Source: Brucellaceae bacterium (GTDB taxonomy: Bacteria > Pseudomonadota > Alphaproteobacteria > Rhizobiales > Rhizobiaceae). From it: a stretch of 7,629 nt of DNA. The notes beneath the pieces were generated by a model. That model saw only the letters and a program-made list of their open reading frames with translations. It was not told the origin of the DNA and did not search any database. Position numbers and translations under genes: made by a program. The stretch covers positions 1-7,629 of the forward strand of contig JAIRVW010000299.1 of assembly GCA_031253705.1 (NCBI GenBank), read 5' to 3'. Below are positions 1-6,059 of the stretch, piece by piece; the stretch's first letter is position 1, and each line of letters begins with the position of its first letter.

Positions 1-1147
1 AAACAGGTGCCTGCGGCTTGGCAGCCAGTGTCAGCGACTTCGGATCATCAAAATAGGTGTTGATCGCGGTTGTTGCCTGCATGGCGAAATCCGCATGGCC
101 GAGATAGCCAACCATGATCGGTGCAATGCCTTTGATCTGGTTGACCATGTCATCCTTGGAAATACCCTGCTGCTTGCCGTAATATTCGAGCAGTTTAGGG
201 GTGAGGGATGCATCGTCATAACGGATCGACATATCGCTGACCGACAGCTGCTGGATCAGACCGAGCATTGCCATACCGGCTGCATCTGAATTTTCTTTAT
301 TGGCATTCAGTTCAGCGGTTGCCTGCTGTACAGCCTTGATGAATTTAACATCATAGCCGCCGAGCTTCATGGTGGTGTCGATCTTGCCGACATCCTTCAC
401 GTCAAATTCCATCTTGTCGATGGAGAAGTCGCCTTTTTCCGGTTCCCATGCAGCTGTGGAGGTCACAACCATGCTCAGCTTCTTGTAGCCGAGGTCGATC
501 ATCGGATTTGGTGTGGCTTCGCCGTCAGCGGCTGCTTCAGCCTGCTTGCGCATTGCGTCCATTTTCTCGATGTCGAGATCGATGGACTTCACACCGAAAC
601 TCACCGAAATCGGCGAACCTTTGGTGTAAGGCGAAGAATTGGCATAGAGGTCTTTCATCGAGACCATTTCCTGGCCGTCTTCGCTGACGGTGATGCTGTC
701 AGCTTTGATGGTCTGGTAATACATCATCTTAACGACAGGATCCTGTTCGTCATCAGCAGCGAGGTGCAGCTTGCCGATTTCGATGCCTTTCATGACGAAA
801 GTGCTTTTGTCGTCTTTTTTCTCAATATCCTGAAAAGTTGCGGTTTCAGCGGTGTAGCCGCCTTTACCGTCTTCCGCGACGTCTTTCAGAACAACATCGC
901 CAGCAGGAAGAGTGCCGATTTCAGAGGATTTGAAATCAACTTTGGTGTCACGCAGGGTAACTGTTGTACCGTCTGTCTCGACTTTGCCGAATTCAACTTT
1001 GACGCCCTGTTCTTCAAAACGAGCCTGCAGGCGCTTGGCAACATCATTTCCGTCCAGCGCATAAGCTGAGCCAGCAAAAATTACAGTGAGTGCAGTAGCA
1101 ACGGAAAGGGTGCGGGCAGCGGTATAAAGCGGTTTCGTAACCGACAT
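1..1147 (-). CDS. Exported protein of unknown function (N-terminal 382 residues, runs off left edge)
   Basis: The frame is open without a stop from the ATG at 1147 to the window edge, so the C-terminus is missing. The start is supported by an AAGGAG Shine-Dalgarno six bases upstream. Residues 1-30 look like a Sec signal peptide: Lys5 and Arg12, a hydrophobic stretch at about 14-27, and an AYA cleavage site at 28-30 before Leu-Asp-Gly. There is no lipobox Cys, so the mature protein should be periplasmic or exported further. The visible part contains no cysteine, is rich in Asp, Lys, Met and Thr, and has many alternating hydrophobic stretches (for example around SFGVKSIDLDIEKMD and FSIDKMEFDVKD). 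This suggests repeated beta-strands, perhaps like DUF945 or AsmA-like proteins, but that is only inference. I do not recognise the family. It is transcribed divergently from parC. The coding call is firm; the function is unknown. Confidence 0.88.
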   Translation of the reverse strand, partial: MSVTKPLYTAARTLSVATALTVIFAGSAYALDGNDVAKRLQARFEEQGVKVEFGKVETDGTTVTLRDTKVDFKSSEIGTLPAGDVVLKDVAEDGKGGYTAETATFQDIEKKDDKSTFVMKGIEIGKLHLAADDEQDPVVKMMYYQTIKADSITVSEDGQEMVSMKDLYANSSPYTKGSPISVSFGVKSIDLDIEKMDAMRKQAEAAADGEATPNPMIDLGYKKLSMVVTSTAAWEPEKGDFSIDKMEFDVKDVGKIDTTMKLGGYDVKFIKAVQQATAELNANKENSDAAGMAMLGLIQQLSVSDMSIRYDDASLTPKLLEYYGKQQGISKDDMVNQIKGIAPIMVGYLGHADFAMQATTAINTYFDDPKSLTLAAKPQAPV

Positions 1148-1153
1148 CTGAGG

Positions 1154-1159
1154 CTCCTT
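1154..1159 (-). promoter_or_regulatory. Shine-Dalgarno of the exported protein gene
   Basis: AAGGAG on the minus strand lies six bases before the ATG at 1147. It fixes the start of the left-edge gene and is much stronger than the site before the divergent parC gene. Confidence 0.85.
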
Positions 1160-1399
1160 GGGTGTTTGCCTATATTTACATACGAAATACTGTCATTACC
1201 AATAACATGGCAATTTTGTCTTTTTCGTAACAGCGACTTTATTTCACTGCAAGTCACACTTCGGTATCATTGAAAATCTGTTGTCATAATCGTTGTATTT
1301 TTGACGAAATAACGAGAATAATGCGGAAAACCGGCCTGGTTGCTGTGTGTAAACGTATCTTGACTTGCCGCAGAATCAGCCGCTTGCTAACCATATTAA
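1160..1399. promoter_or_regulatory. Divergent intergenic region between the exported protein gene and parC
   Basis: This AT-richer stretch must hold promoters for both divergent genes. For parC the best candidate -35 is TTGACT at 1360-1365, with CTTGCT at 1383-1388 or TGCTAA at 1385-1390 as a poor -10. This would put the transcript start only a few bases before the ATG at 1400. For the leftward gene, ATGACA at 1199-1194 followed 16 bases later by TATAGG is a weak candidate. Neither is close to consensus. I see no clear operator, riboswitch or RNA gene here. Confidence 0.4.
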
Positions 1400-3652
1400 A
1401 TGGGTAAAAATCTGATTCCGCCATCGGGCGGCGATGATCACGTCGAAACAGTTGATCTGAAATCGGCGCTTGAAGAGCGCTATCTGGCTTACGCGCTGTC
1501 CACGATTATGCATCGTGCGCTGCCGGATGTGCGCGACGGTCTGAAACCGGTGCACCGCCGTATTATGCATGCCATGCGCCTGCTGCGTCTCAATCCGGGC
1601 AGCGCCTATGCAAAATGCGCGCGTATTGTCGGTGACGTGATGGGTAAGTTCCACCCGCATGGCGATGCTTCTATTTATGATGCGCTGGCGCGTCTGGCGC
1701 AGGATTTTGCCGTGCGTTATCCGCTCGTCGACGGACAGGGCAATTTCGGGAACATCGACGGCGATAATCCTGCGGCTATGCGTTATACCGAAGCGCGCAT
1801 GACCGAAGTGGCGTCGCTGCTGCTGGAAGGCATTACGGAAAATGCCATTGATTTCCGTCCGACCTATAATGAAGAAGATGAAGAGCCGGTGGTTCTGCCG
1901 GGGGCTTTCCCGAATCTTCTCGCCAACGGGTCTTCCGGTATTGCCGTTGGTATGGCCACCAATATTCCGCCACACAATGTTGCGGAACTCTGTGATGCCG
2001 CGCTGCTGCTGATCCGCAATCCGCAGGCAACCGTTGAAGAACTGGTGCAGATTGTTCAGGGGCCTGATCTGCCGACCGGTGGTGTGCTGGTTGAGCCGAA
2101 AGAGAACATTCTTGAAGCCTATCGTACCGGTCGCGGTGCATTCCGCGTGCGTGCGAAATGGGAAAAAGAAGATCTCGGCCGCGGCACATGGGTCGTGGTG
2201 ATCACCGAAATTCCGTATCAGGTGCAGAAATCGCGACTGATTGAGAAGATCGCTGAACTGCTGCTGGAGAAAAAACTGCCATGGCTCGACGATATTCGTG
2301 ATGAGTCGGCAGAAGATATCCGTATCGTGCTGGAGCCGAAAAACCGCACAGTCGATCCGGAATTGCTGATGGAATCGCTGTTCAAGCTCACTGAGCTTGA
2401 AAGCCGTATTTCACTGAACATGAACGTGCTGTCCCACGGGAAAGTGCCGAATGTTCTCTCTCTGGGCAATGTTCTGAAAGAATGGCTGGAACACCGTAAG
2501 GAAGTTCTGCAGCGCCGTTCGCAGTTCCGTCTGAATGAGATTGAAAAGCGGCTGGAAATTCTCGGCGGCTATCTGATCGCTTATCTCAATCTGGATGAGG
2601 TTATCCGCATCATCCGTGAAGAGGATGAGCCGAAGCAGGAACTGATGCGGACTTTCAGCCTGACAGATATGCAGGCCGAGTCGATCCTCAATATGCGCCT
2701 GCGCTCTTTGCGTAAGCTGGAAGAATTTGAAATCCGTAAGGAATTCGATGGCCTGACCGCTGAAAAGGCGCAGCTGGAAGAATTGCTCGGTTCTGAAATC
2801 AAGCAGTGGAAGGCGATCAGCGGCGAGATCAAAAAGGTTCGTGAGACTTACGGGCCTGAAACGCCTTTGGGTAAGCGCCGCACGCAATTTGCCGAAGCGC
2901 CGAACCATGATCTGGAAGATATCCATCAGGCAATGATCGAGCGCGAGCCGGTCACGATTGTGGTTTCGGAAAAAGGCTGGATGCGTGCCATGAAGGGGCA
3001 TCTGGCAGATTTCTCCAGCCTGTCCTTTAAGGAAGGCGATAAGCTGCATCTGGCTTTCCATGCGGAAACGACAGACAAGATTGTTGTGGCGACAACCGGC
3101 GGTAAGTTCTTCACCATCGGCGCTAACACGCTGCCGGGTGGCCGTGGTCATGGCGAGCCGATCCGTATCATGGTCGATATGGAGAATGATCAGGATATTC
3201 TGAGCGCCTTTGTGCATGATGCGGGCGCGAAATTGCTGCTGGCTTCTCATGAAGGCTATGGCTTCATGATCAATGAAAGCGAAGTGATCGCCAATACCCG
3301 TAAGGGCAAGCAGATCATGAATGTGAAGTTGCCGGATGAGATGAAAATCTGCCAGCGCGTTACCGGTGATACGATGGCCGTTGTCGGCGAAAACCGTAAA
3401 ATGCTGGTCTTCCCGCTGTCGGAACTGCCGGAACTGTCACGTGGTAAAGGTGTGCGTCTGCAGAAATATAAAGACGGCGGTATCTCCGATATCCGCACCT
3501 TTGCTCTGGAGCAGGGGCTGACATGGCAGGATTCTGCCGACCGTACATTCACACGCAGCAAAGAGGAATTGCTGGAATGGACGGCAGCGCGTGCCTCTGC
3601 CGGACGTATGGTGCCGAAGGGTTTCCCGCGCACCGGTAAATTCACAGCGTAA
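1400..3652 (+). CDS. parC: DNA topoisomerase IV subunit A (ParC)
   Basis: This is the breakage-reunion subunit of topoisomerase IV, which with ParE decatenates daughter chromosomes and relaxes supercoils. The 750 residues match the family's usual length (about 750). Residues about 24-490 form the catalytic core: the winged-helix segment with HPHGD at 85-89, the DNA-cleaving tyrosine Tyr129 in AAMRYTEAR, and the [14 protein letters not shown] block at 180-193. Residues about 515-735 are the beta-pinwheel C-terminal domain with degenerate GyrA-box-like turns (GGRGHGE near 580-586, RGKGVRLQK near 681-689). The absence of a canonical QRRGGKG box and the Brucella-like N-terminus ([11 protein letters not shown]) argue for ParC over GyrA. 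An in-frame TAA directly precedes the ATG, so this is the first possible ATG, yet there is no good Shine-Dalgarno. The residue equivalent to E. coli ParC Ser80 is Ala90. The gene ends in tandem TAA codons, followed by a terminator. Confidence 0.97.
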   Translation: MGKNLIPPSGGDDHVETVDLKSALEERYLAYALSTIMHRALPDVRDGLKPVHRRIMHAMRLLRLNPGSAYAKCARIVGDVMGKFHPHGDASIYDALARLAQDFAVRYPLVDGQGNFGNIDGDNPAAMRYTEARMTEVASLLLEGITENAIDFRPTYNEEDEEPVVLPGAFPNLLANGSSGIAVGMATNIPPHNVAELCDAALLLIRNPQATVEELVQIVQGPDLPTGGVLVEPKENILEAYRTGRGAFRVRAKWEKEDLGRGTWVVVITEIPYQVQKSRLIEKIAELLLEKKLPWLDDIRDESAEDIRIVLEPKNRTVDPELLMESLFKLTELESRISLNMNVLSHGKVPNVLSLGNVLKEWLEHRKEVLQRRSQFRLNEIEKRLEILGGYLIAYLNLDEVIRIIREEDEPKQELMRTFSLTDMQAESILNMRLRSLRKLEEFEIRKEFDGLTAEKAQLEELLGSEIKQWKAISGEIKKVRETYGPETPLGKRRTQFAEAPNHDLEDIHQAMIEREPVTIVVSEKGWMRAMKGHLADFSSLSFKEGDKLHLAFHAETTDKIVVATTGGKFFTIGANTLPGGRGHGEPIRIMVDMENDQDILSAFVHDAGAKLLLASHEGYGFMINESEVIANTRKGKQIMNVKLPDEMKICQRVTGDTMAVVGENRKMLVFPLSELPELSRGKGVRLQKYKDGGISDIRTFALEQGLTWQDSADRTFTRSKEELLEWTAARASAGRMVPKGFPRTGKFTA

Positions 3653-3658
3653 TAACCA

Positions 3659-3698
3659 AATACGGGCGGGCTCTGGCAGGGAAGAGCCCGCCCGTATT
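3659..3698 (+). terminator. parC terminator hairpin
   Basis: A perfect 16-bp inverted repeat (3659-3674 with 3683-3698; GC-rich centre CGGGCGGGCTCT) closes an 8-base loop four bases after the tandem stop codons. The tail (TCTATTTATATAAT) is T/A-rich rather than a clean U run, but position and stem strength fit an intrinsic terminator for parC. It lies between parC and the GNAT gene, so it should separate their transcripts. Confidence 0.8.
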
Positions 3699-3729
3699 CT
3701 ATTTATATAATGGGAAGAGTGACTTAATC

Positions 3730-4158
3730 ATGCCGGTTGAATCAAAATATCAGGTCTTGCGTCAGGTTCCGGATGTGCAGACTTATTGTCATCTGCGCGC
3801 CGCCAGCGGACTCAGTACAAAAACGGCCGAGGCGGCAGAGCGCGGCCTGAAGAATACTCTATTCGCTGTACAGATTTCTGACGGTGAAAAGATTGTCGGC
3901 ATCGGCCGCGTCATCGGTGACGGCGGCACGACCTATCAGGTCTGCGATATCGCGGTGTTGCCGGAACATCAGGGGCAGGGACTCGGCAAACTAATCATGA
4001 CCGAGATTATGACTTATCTCGACGAGAATGCGCCGGAAAGTGCTTATGTCAGCCTGATCGCCGACGGCCCTGCAGAGCACCTTTATACCAAATATGGTTT
4101 TGCGCCGGTGTCGCCGGCATCCATCGGCATGGCCTACAAGGTAGGACGCAAAGGCTGA
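3730..4158 (+). CDS. GNAT family N-acetyltransferase
   Basis: This is a 142-residue single-domain protein, the typical size of a stand-alone GNAT enzyme that transfers acetyl from acetyl-CoA to an amine. The acetyl-CoA pyrophosphate-binding motif is QGQGLGK at 81-87, preceded by the beta-4 strand CDIAVLPEH (72-80). The C-terminal part holds the usual tyrosine and YGF segment (LYTKYGF, 118-124), where the tyrosine commonly acts as general acid. The substrate cannot be told from sequence. The start has a GGGAAGAG Shine-Dalgarno at 3712-3719, ten bases upstream. It lies 77 bases after parC in the same direction, but behind the parC terminator, so it probably has its own promoter; no convincing -35/-10 pair is visible. 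It converges on bpt, which acts in a different aminoacyl-transfer reaction, so a functional link is not implied. Confidence 0.92.
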   Translation: MPVESKYQVLRQVPDVQTYCHLRAASGLSTKTAEAAERGLKNTLFAVQISDGEKIVGIGRVIGDGGTTYQVCDIAVLPEHQGQGLGKLIMTEIMTYLDENAPESAYVSLIADGPAEHLYTKYGFAPVSPASIGMAYKVGRKG

Positions 4159-4224
4159 GGTGAATCTCTTTCTGAGAGATGCAACTTAATGCTCTGAATT
4201 GTCTTTATAATTTAGAACGAAAAG

Positions 4225-4264
4225 AAGCCCGCTTGATAAGGCCTGTGTCTTGGAGAGCGGGCTT
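4225..4264. terminator. Bidirectional terminator between the GNAT gene and bpt
   Basis: A 9-bp inverted repeat (AAGCCCGCT at 4225-4233, AGCGGGCTT at 4256-4264) encloses a 22-base loop in the gap between two convergent genes. On the plus strand the stem runs into a short T run. On the minus strand it is followed by CTTTTCGTT. It could end both transcripts, though the loop is long. Confidence 0.65.
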
Positions 4265-4279
4265 TGCGAAGGCGGTGCC

Positions 4280-4302
4280 CACTTTTGCTGGAAAAACTTT
4301 AA
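4280..4302 (+). repeat. Dispersed intergenic repeat, copy 1 (core)
   Basis: The 23-base core, beginning CACTTTTGCTGGAAA, matches the reverse complement of 5197-5219 at 21 of 23 positions. Similarity fades upstream (about 8 of the preceding 15 bases), so this copy looks truncated or degenerate. It lies between the shared terminator and the bpt stop codon, and so falls in the bpt 3' region. I recall this sequence type as a frequent intergenic element in Rhizobiales genomes; its role is not known to me. Confidence 0.65.
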
Positions 4303-4325
4303 TACCGCTTTAAAGATAAAAACCG

Positions 4326-5081
4326 TTATTCCGCAATATCGGTGCGCAGCCAGCCATTGGCCGTGAGATGCTCCTGCGGCTTATAGCGGGTTTTATAATG
4401 CATTTTTTCAGAGCCGTTGACCCAATAGCCGAGATAGACATGCGGCAGTCCCATCGCATTGGCGCGCATGATATGATCGAGGATAATGAAAGTGCCGAGT
4501 GAGCGGTCAGCCATCTCCGGATTGAAAAATGAATAGACCATCGACACACCGTCGCTCATCACATCGGTGAGCGCTGCGGCAATCAGCGGGCCTTCTCCTT
4601 TACCGGTGATCATCGTATCCGCACCGCGCAGGCGATATTCGATGATCTGCGTGTTCACATGGCTGTCTTCAACCATCATCGCATAATCCAGCACAGACAT
4701 ATCCGACATGCCGCCATTGTGGTGGCGATGATTGAGATAATCATGGAACAGTCCATACTGCTCCGAGCTCGGTTCGGCCTTGCTGGCAAAGCCGATCAGA
4801 TCCTGATTGCGTTTCCAGACACGGCGCATGGAACGCGTCATTTCAAACTCACCGGCAAGAATACGCACCGACACGCAGGCGTTACAGCTCTCACAGGCAG
4901 GGCGGTAGGCGATGTTTTGGGAACGACGGAAACCGGCCTGTGTCAGCAGGTCATTCAGCTCAGCTGCGCGGCTGCCAACCAGATGCGTAAAAACCTTCCG
5001 CTCAGCGCGATTGTCCAGATAAGGACATTCACTCGGTGCTGTAAGGTAGAACTGCTGTGGTTGCGGTTGATGCTGTGTCAT
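4326..5081 (-). CDS. bpt: Aspartate/glutamate leucyltransferase (Bpt)
   Basis: Bpt transfers leucine from Leu-tRNA to proteins that start with Asp or Glu, marking them for ClpS/ClpAP degradation through the bacterial N-degron route in the cytoplasm. The 251 residues are the usual bacterial length. The N-terminal domain carries the conserved cysteines of the ATE/Bpt family: Cys19 in ECPYL and the Cys63, Cys66, Cys69 cluster in [15 protein letters not shown]. The C-terminal GNAT-like domain (about 100-250) has the hallmark segments [11 protein letters not shown] (194-204), [15 protein letters not shown] (216-230) and YKP (233-235). The start ATG has only a modest GGGAAAA Shine-Dalgarno about six bases upstream. 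The gene is alone on its strand, converging on the GNAT gene, and is flanked on both sides by inverted copies of a dispersed repeat. Arginyltransferase (Ate) is the alternative name for this fold, but bacterial proteins of this length and type are leucyltransferases. Confidence 0.95.
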   Translation of the reverse strand: MTQHQPQPQQFYLTAPSECPYLDNRAERKVFTHLVGSRAAELNDLLTQAGFRRSQNIAYRPACESCNACVSVRILAGEFEMTRSMRRVWKRNQDLIGFASKAEPSSEQYGLFHDYLNHRHHNGGMSDMSVLDYAMMVEDSHVNTQIIEYRLRGADTMITGKGEGPLIAAALTDVMSDGVSMVYSFFNPEMADRSLGTFIILDHIMRANAMGLPHVYLGYWVNGSEKMHYKTRYKPQEHLTANGWLRTDIAE

Positions 5082-5196
5082 GATTTTCCCGTCAAAACGA
5101 CAAAAAAGACGATTGAAAATGCACGTCTGTGTCTGGTTTTCAGAGGTCCGAAGTTCGTCTGAGATATGATTGTGCAGTTAAAGAGCTGCAGAAAGG
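5082..5196 (-). promoter_or_regulatory. bpt upstream region
   Basis: This stretch between the dispersed repeat and the bpt start should hold its promoter and leader. I see only weak candidates (for example CATATC near 5172-5167 as a -10), none with a good -35. A T-rich run (TTTTTT) lies about 25 bases before the start codon. No RNA gene or riboswitch is recognisable. Confidence 0.3.
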
Positions 5197-5258
5197 TTAA
5201 AGCATTTCCAGCAAAAGTGTGAAGCGGTTTTGCGTAGGATAATGCGTAAAGTAAAGAA
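5197..5258 (-). repeat. Dispersed intergenic repeat, copy 2 (longer copy)
   Basis: On the plus strand this starts TTAAAGCATTTCCAGC, continues through AAAGTGTGAAGCGGTTTTGCG, and ends in a segment with two TGCGTA words 12 bases apart (5231-5236 and 5243-5248), followed by an A-rich tail. Its first 23 bases match copy 1 in inverted orientation at 21 of 23. The whole resembles an intergenic element I recall as abundant in Rhizobiales (words such as GCGGTTTTGCG and TGCGTAAA). The outer boundary near 5258 is an estimate. It sits upstream of bpt and downstream of the RDD gene. Confidence 0.7.
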
Positions 5259-5261
5259 AAC

Positions 5262-5301
5262 AGGGCGGTTCCGGTCATTCAATTATAAAGGGAACCGCTC
5301 T
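5262..5301 (-). terminator. Hairpin, possible second terminator downstream of the RDD gene
   Basis: AGGGCGGTTCC (5262-5272) pairs with GGAACCGCTCT (5291-5301), 11 positions with one G-T, around an 18-base loop. On the minus strand the stem is followed by GTTTTCTTTACTTTAC, a T-rich tail. This suits a backup terminator for leftward transcription from the RDD gene, whose stop is about 140 bases away. It directly abuts the dispersed repeat, so it may instead belong to a larger mobile intergenic element. Confidence 0.45.
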
Positions 5302-5392
5302 GATGATAGTTGAAATCAGAAAGATGTAAAATCCCGCTTTCGTGAGAGTAATATAAATAGCAAAACAGAACGGATAAAAACTGAGAATGCAA

Positions 5393-5417
5393 ACAGCGCG
5401 GATGATCCCCGCGCTGT
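5393..5417 (-). terminator. RDD gene terminator
   Basis: A perfect 9-bp stem (ACAGCGCGG at 5393-5401, CCGCGCTGT at 5409-5417) with a 7-base loop lies 23 bases after the RDD stop codon. On the minus strand it is followed by TTGCATTCTCAGTTTTTAT, a moderate U-rich tail. Confidence 0.65.
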
Positions 5418-5440
5418 GTAAATTCAGTCCCGCAATATGC

Positions 5441-5911
5441 TTACGGATAGGTGCGGACAATAACCGCGCCGAGCAGCATGTCATGGACTGCGCGTTTGTA
5501 ATCCAGAAACAGCGTTGCCAGCAGGATCAGCGGTGTCAGCAACACATTGGCCGCCCAGAACAACACGGAGTGGACAACCGCAAATACACCGTCAACCGGC
5601 TTGCCGTCCATACGCTCGATGCGGATACCCATCATGCGCATGCCGGTGGTGGCTTTATTGCGTCCGCCAACGGTGAAAAACACATAGGGCAGTGCCACCA
5701 GCGGCAGCAGGATACCATAGAGCATCCAGCCAAGACCCAGGGTCAGAATACCCAGAAAAGCGATGATAATTGCCACCGGAATACACAGCAGAAGAACAAT
5801 GAAATAGTCGATCAGAAAGGCGAATATACGTCTGGTGCGCACGCCTTCATACAGGCGGCGGTCTTCATAACGCGGCAGAACAATATCATCATGGATTGTT
5901 CGTTCACTCAT
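5441..5911 (-). CDS. RDD family membrane protein
   Basis: This 156-residue integral inner-membrane protein belongs to the RDD family, named for conserved Arg and Asp residues. RRIFAFLIDY (27-36) gives the characteristic Arg and Asp (Asp35) at the start of the first membrane segment (about 31-54). A second hydrophobic segment spans about 58-80 and a third about 110-136. The loop GGRNKATTGMRMMGIRI (82-98) and the C-terminal DYKRAVHDMLLGAVIV (137-152) are typical of the family. The biochemical role is not established for most members; transport or ion exchange has been proposed for some. The start is supported by AAGGAGATGA at 5930-5921, nine bases before the ATG. A terminator hairpin lies between this gene and hemB upstream on the same strand, so it is probably transcribed separately. 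The long open frame on the opposite strand is a shadow. Confidence 0.93.
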   Translation of the reverse strand: MSERTIHDDIVLPRYEDRRLYEGVRTRRIFAFLIDYFIVLLLCIPVAIIIAFLGILTLGLGWMLYGILLPLVALPYVFFTVGGRNKATTGMRMMGIRIERMDGKPVDGVFAVVHSVLFWAANVLLTPLILLATLFLDYKRAVHDMLLGAVIVRTYP

Positions 5912-5920
5912 CGGCTTAAA

Positions 5921-5930
5921 TCATCTCCTT
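5921..5930 (-). promoter_or_regulatory. Strong Shine-Dalgarno of the RDD gene with a nested ATG-ATT-TAA
   Basis: AAGGAGATGA matches the extended anti-SD complement AAGGAGGTGA at nine of ten bases and lies nine bases before the RDD start codon. The ATG inside it opens a two-codon frame that stops at TAA (5918-5916) before the true start. Confidence 0.7.
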
Positions 5931-5947
5931 ATACACTTACAGGTTGA

Positions 5948-5976
5948 GAGATAAGCAGCCAATACGCCGATTTCAA
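5948..5976 (-). promoter_or_regulatory. Candidate promoter of the RDD gene
   Basis: On the minus strand TTGAAA (5976-5971) is followed after 16 or 17 bases by TTATCT (5954-5949) or TATCTC (5953-5948). It lies just upstream of the Shine-Dalgarno and downstream of the hemB terminator, as expected for an independent unit. The -10 match is only fair. Confidence 0.4.
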
Positions 5977-6005
5977 GGTGATGTGTTTGCGGTTGCTAAA
6001 ATACA

Positions 6006-6040
6006 AAAAGCGCATCCCGTCAGAAACAGGACGCGCTTTT
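6006..6040 (-). terminator. hemB terminator
   Basis: AAAAGCGC (6006-6013) pairs with GCGCTTTT (6033-6040); after one A-C mismatch three more pairs extend the stem, leaving an 11-base loop. On the minus strand the stem runs into TTTTTGTATTTTAG, a good U-rich tail, 20 bases after the hemB stop. Confidence 0.85.
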
Positions 6041-6059
6041 GCAAAGAGGTAAAACCGGC

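Noticed and set aside
31..687. Short frames on both strands inside the left-edge gene
   Set aside because: The minus-strand frame read from 1147 is continuous to the edge, with a signal peptide and ribosome site; the others are shadows.
1376..1975. 199-codon open frame antisense to the 5' part of parC
   Set aside because: It lies opposite a firmly identified gene, has no recognisable domain and no ribosome site, and is explained by parC codon composition.
2411..3250. 279-codon open frame antisense to parC
   Set aside because: Long, but wholly antisense to conserved ParC coding sequence; the His/Gln/Arg/Phe-rich composition is typical of a shadow frame.
3706..3711. Perfect TATAAT before the GNAT gene as an annotated promoter
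   Set aside because: There is no -35 at a workable distance, and the A/T run is the tail of the parC terminator; it is kept only as part of a finding.
5104..5136. Possible attenuator in the bpt leader (AGACG/CGTCT stem followed by a T run)
   Set aside because: Only five pairs with a 12-base loop; too weak to support a terminator or riboswitch.
4659..5162. 167-codon plus-strand frame opposite bpt
   Set aside because: Antisense to conserved Bpt motifs, with no family resemblance.
5387..5947. 186-codon plus-strand frame opposite the RDD gene
   Set aside because: Gln/His/Asn-rich shadow frame; the minus strand encodes a clear RDD membrane protein with a strong ribosome site.
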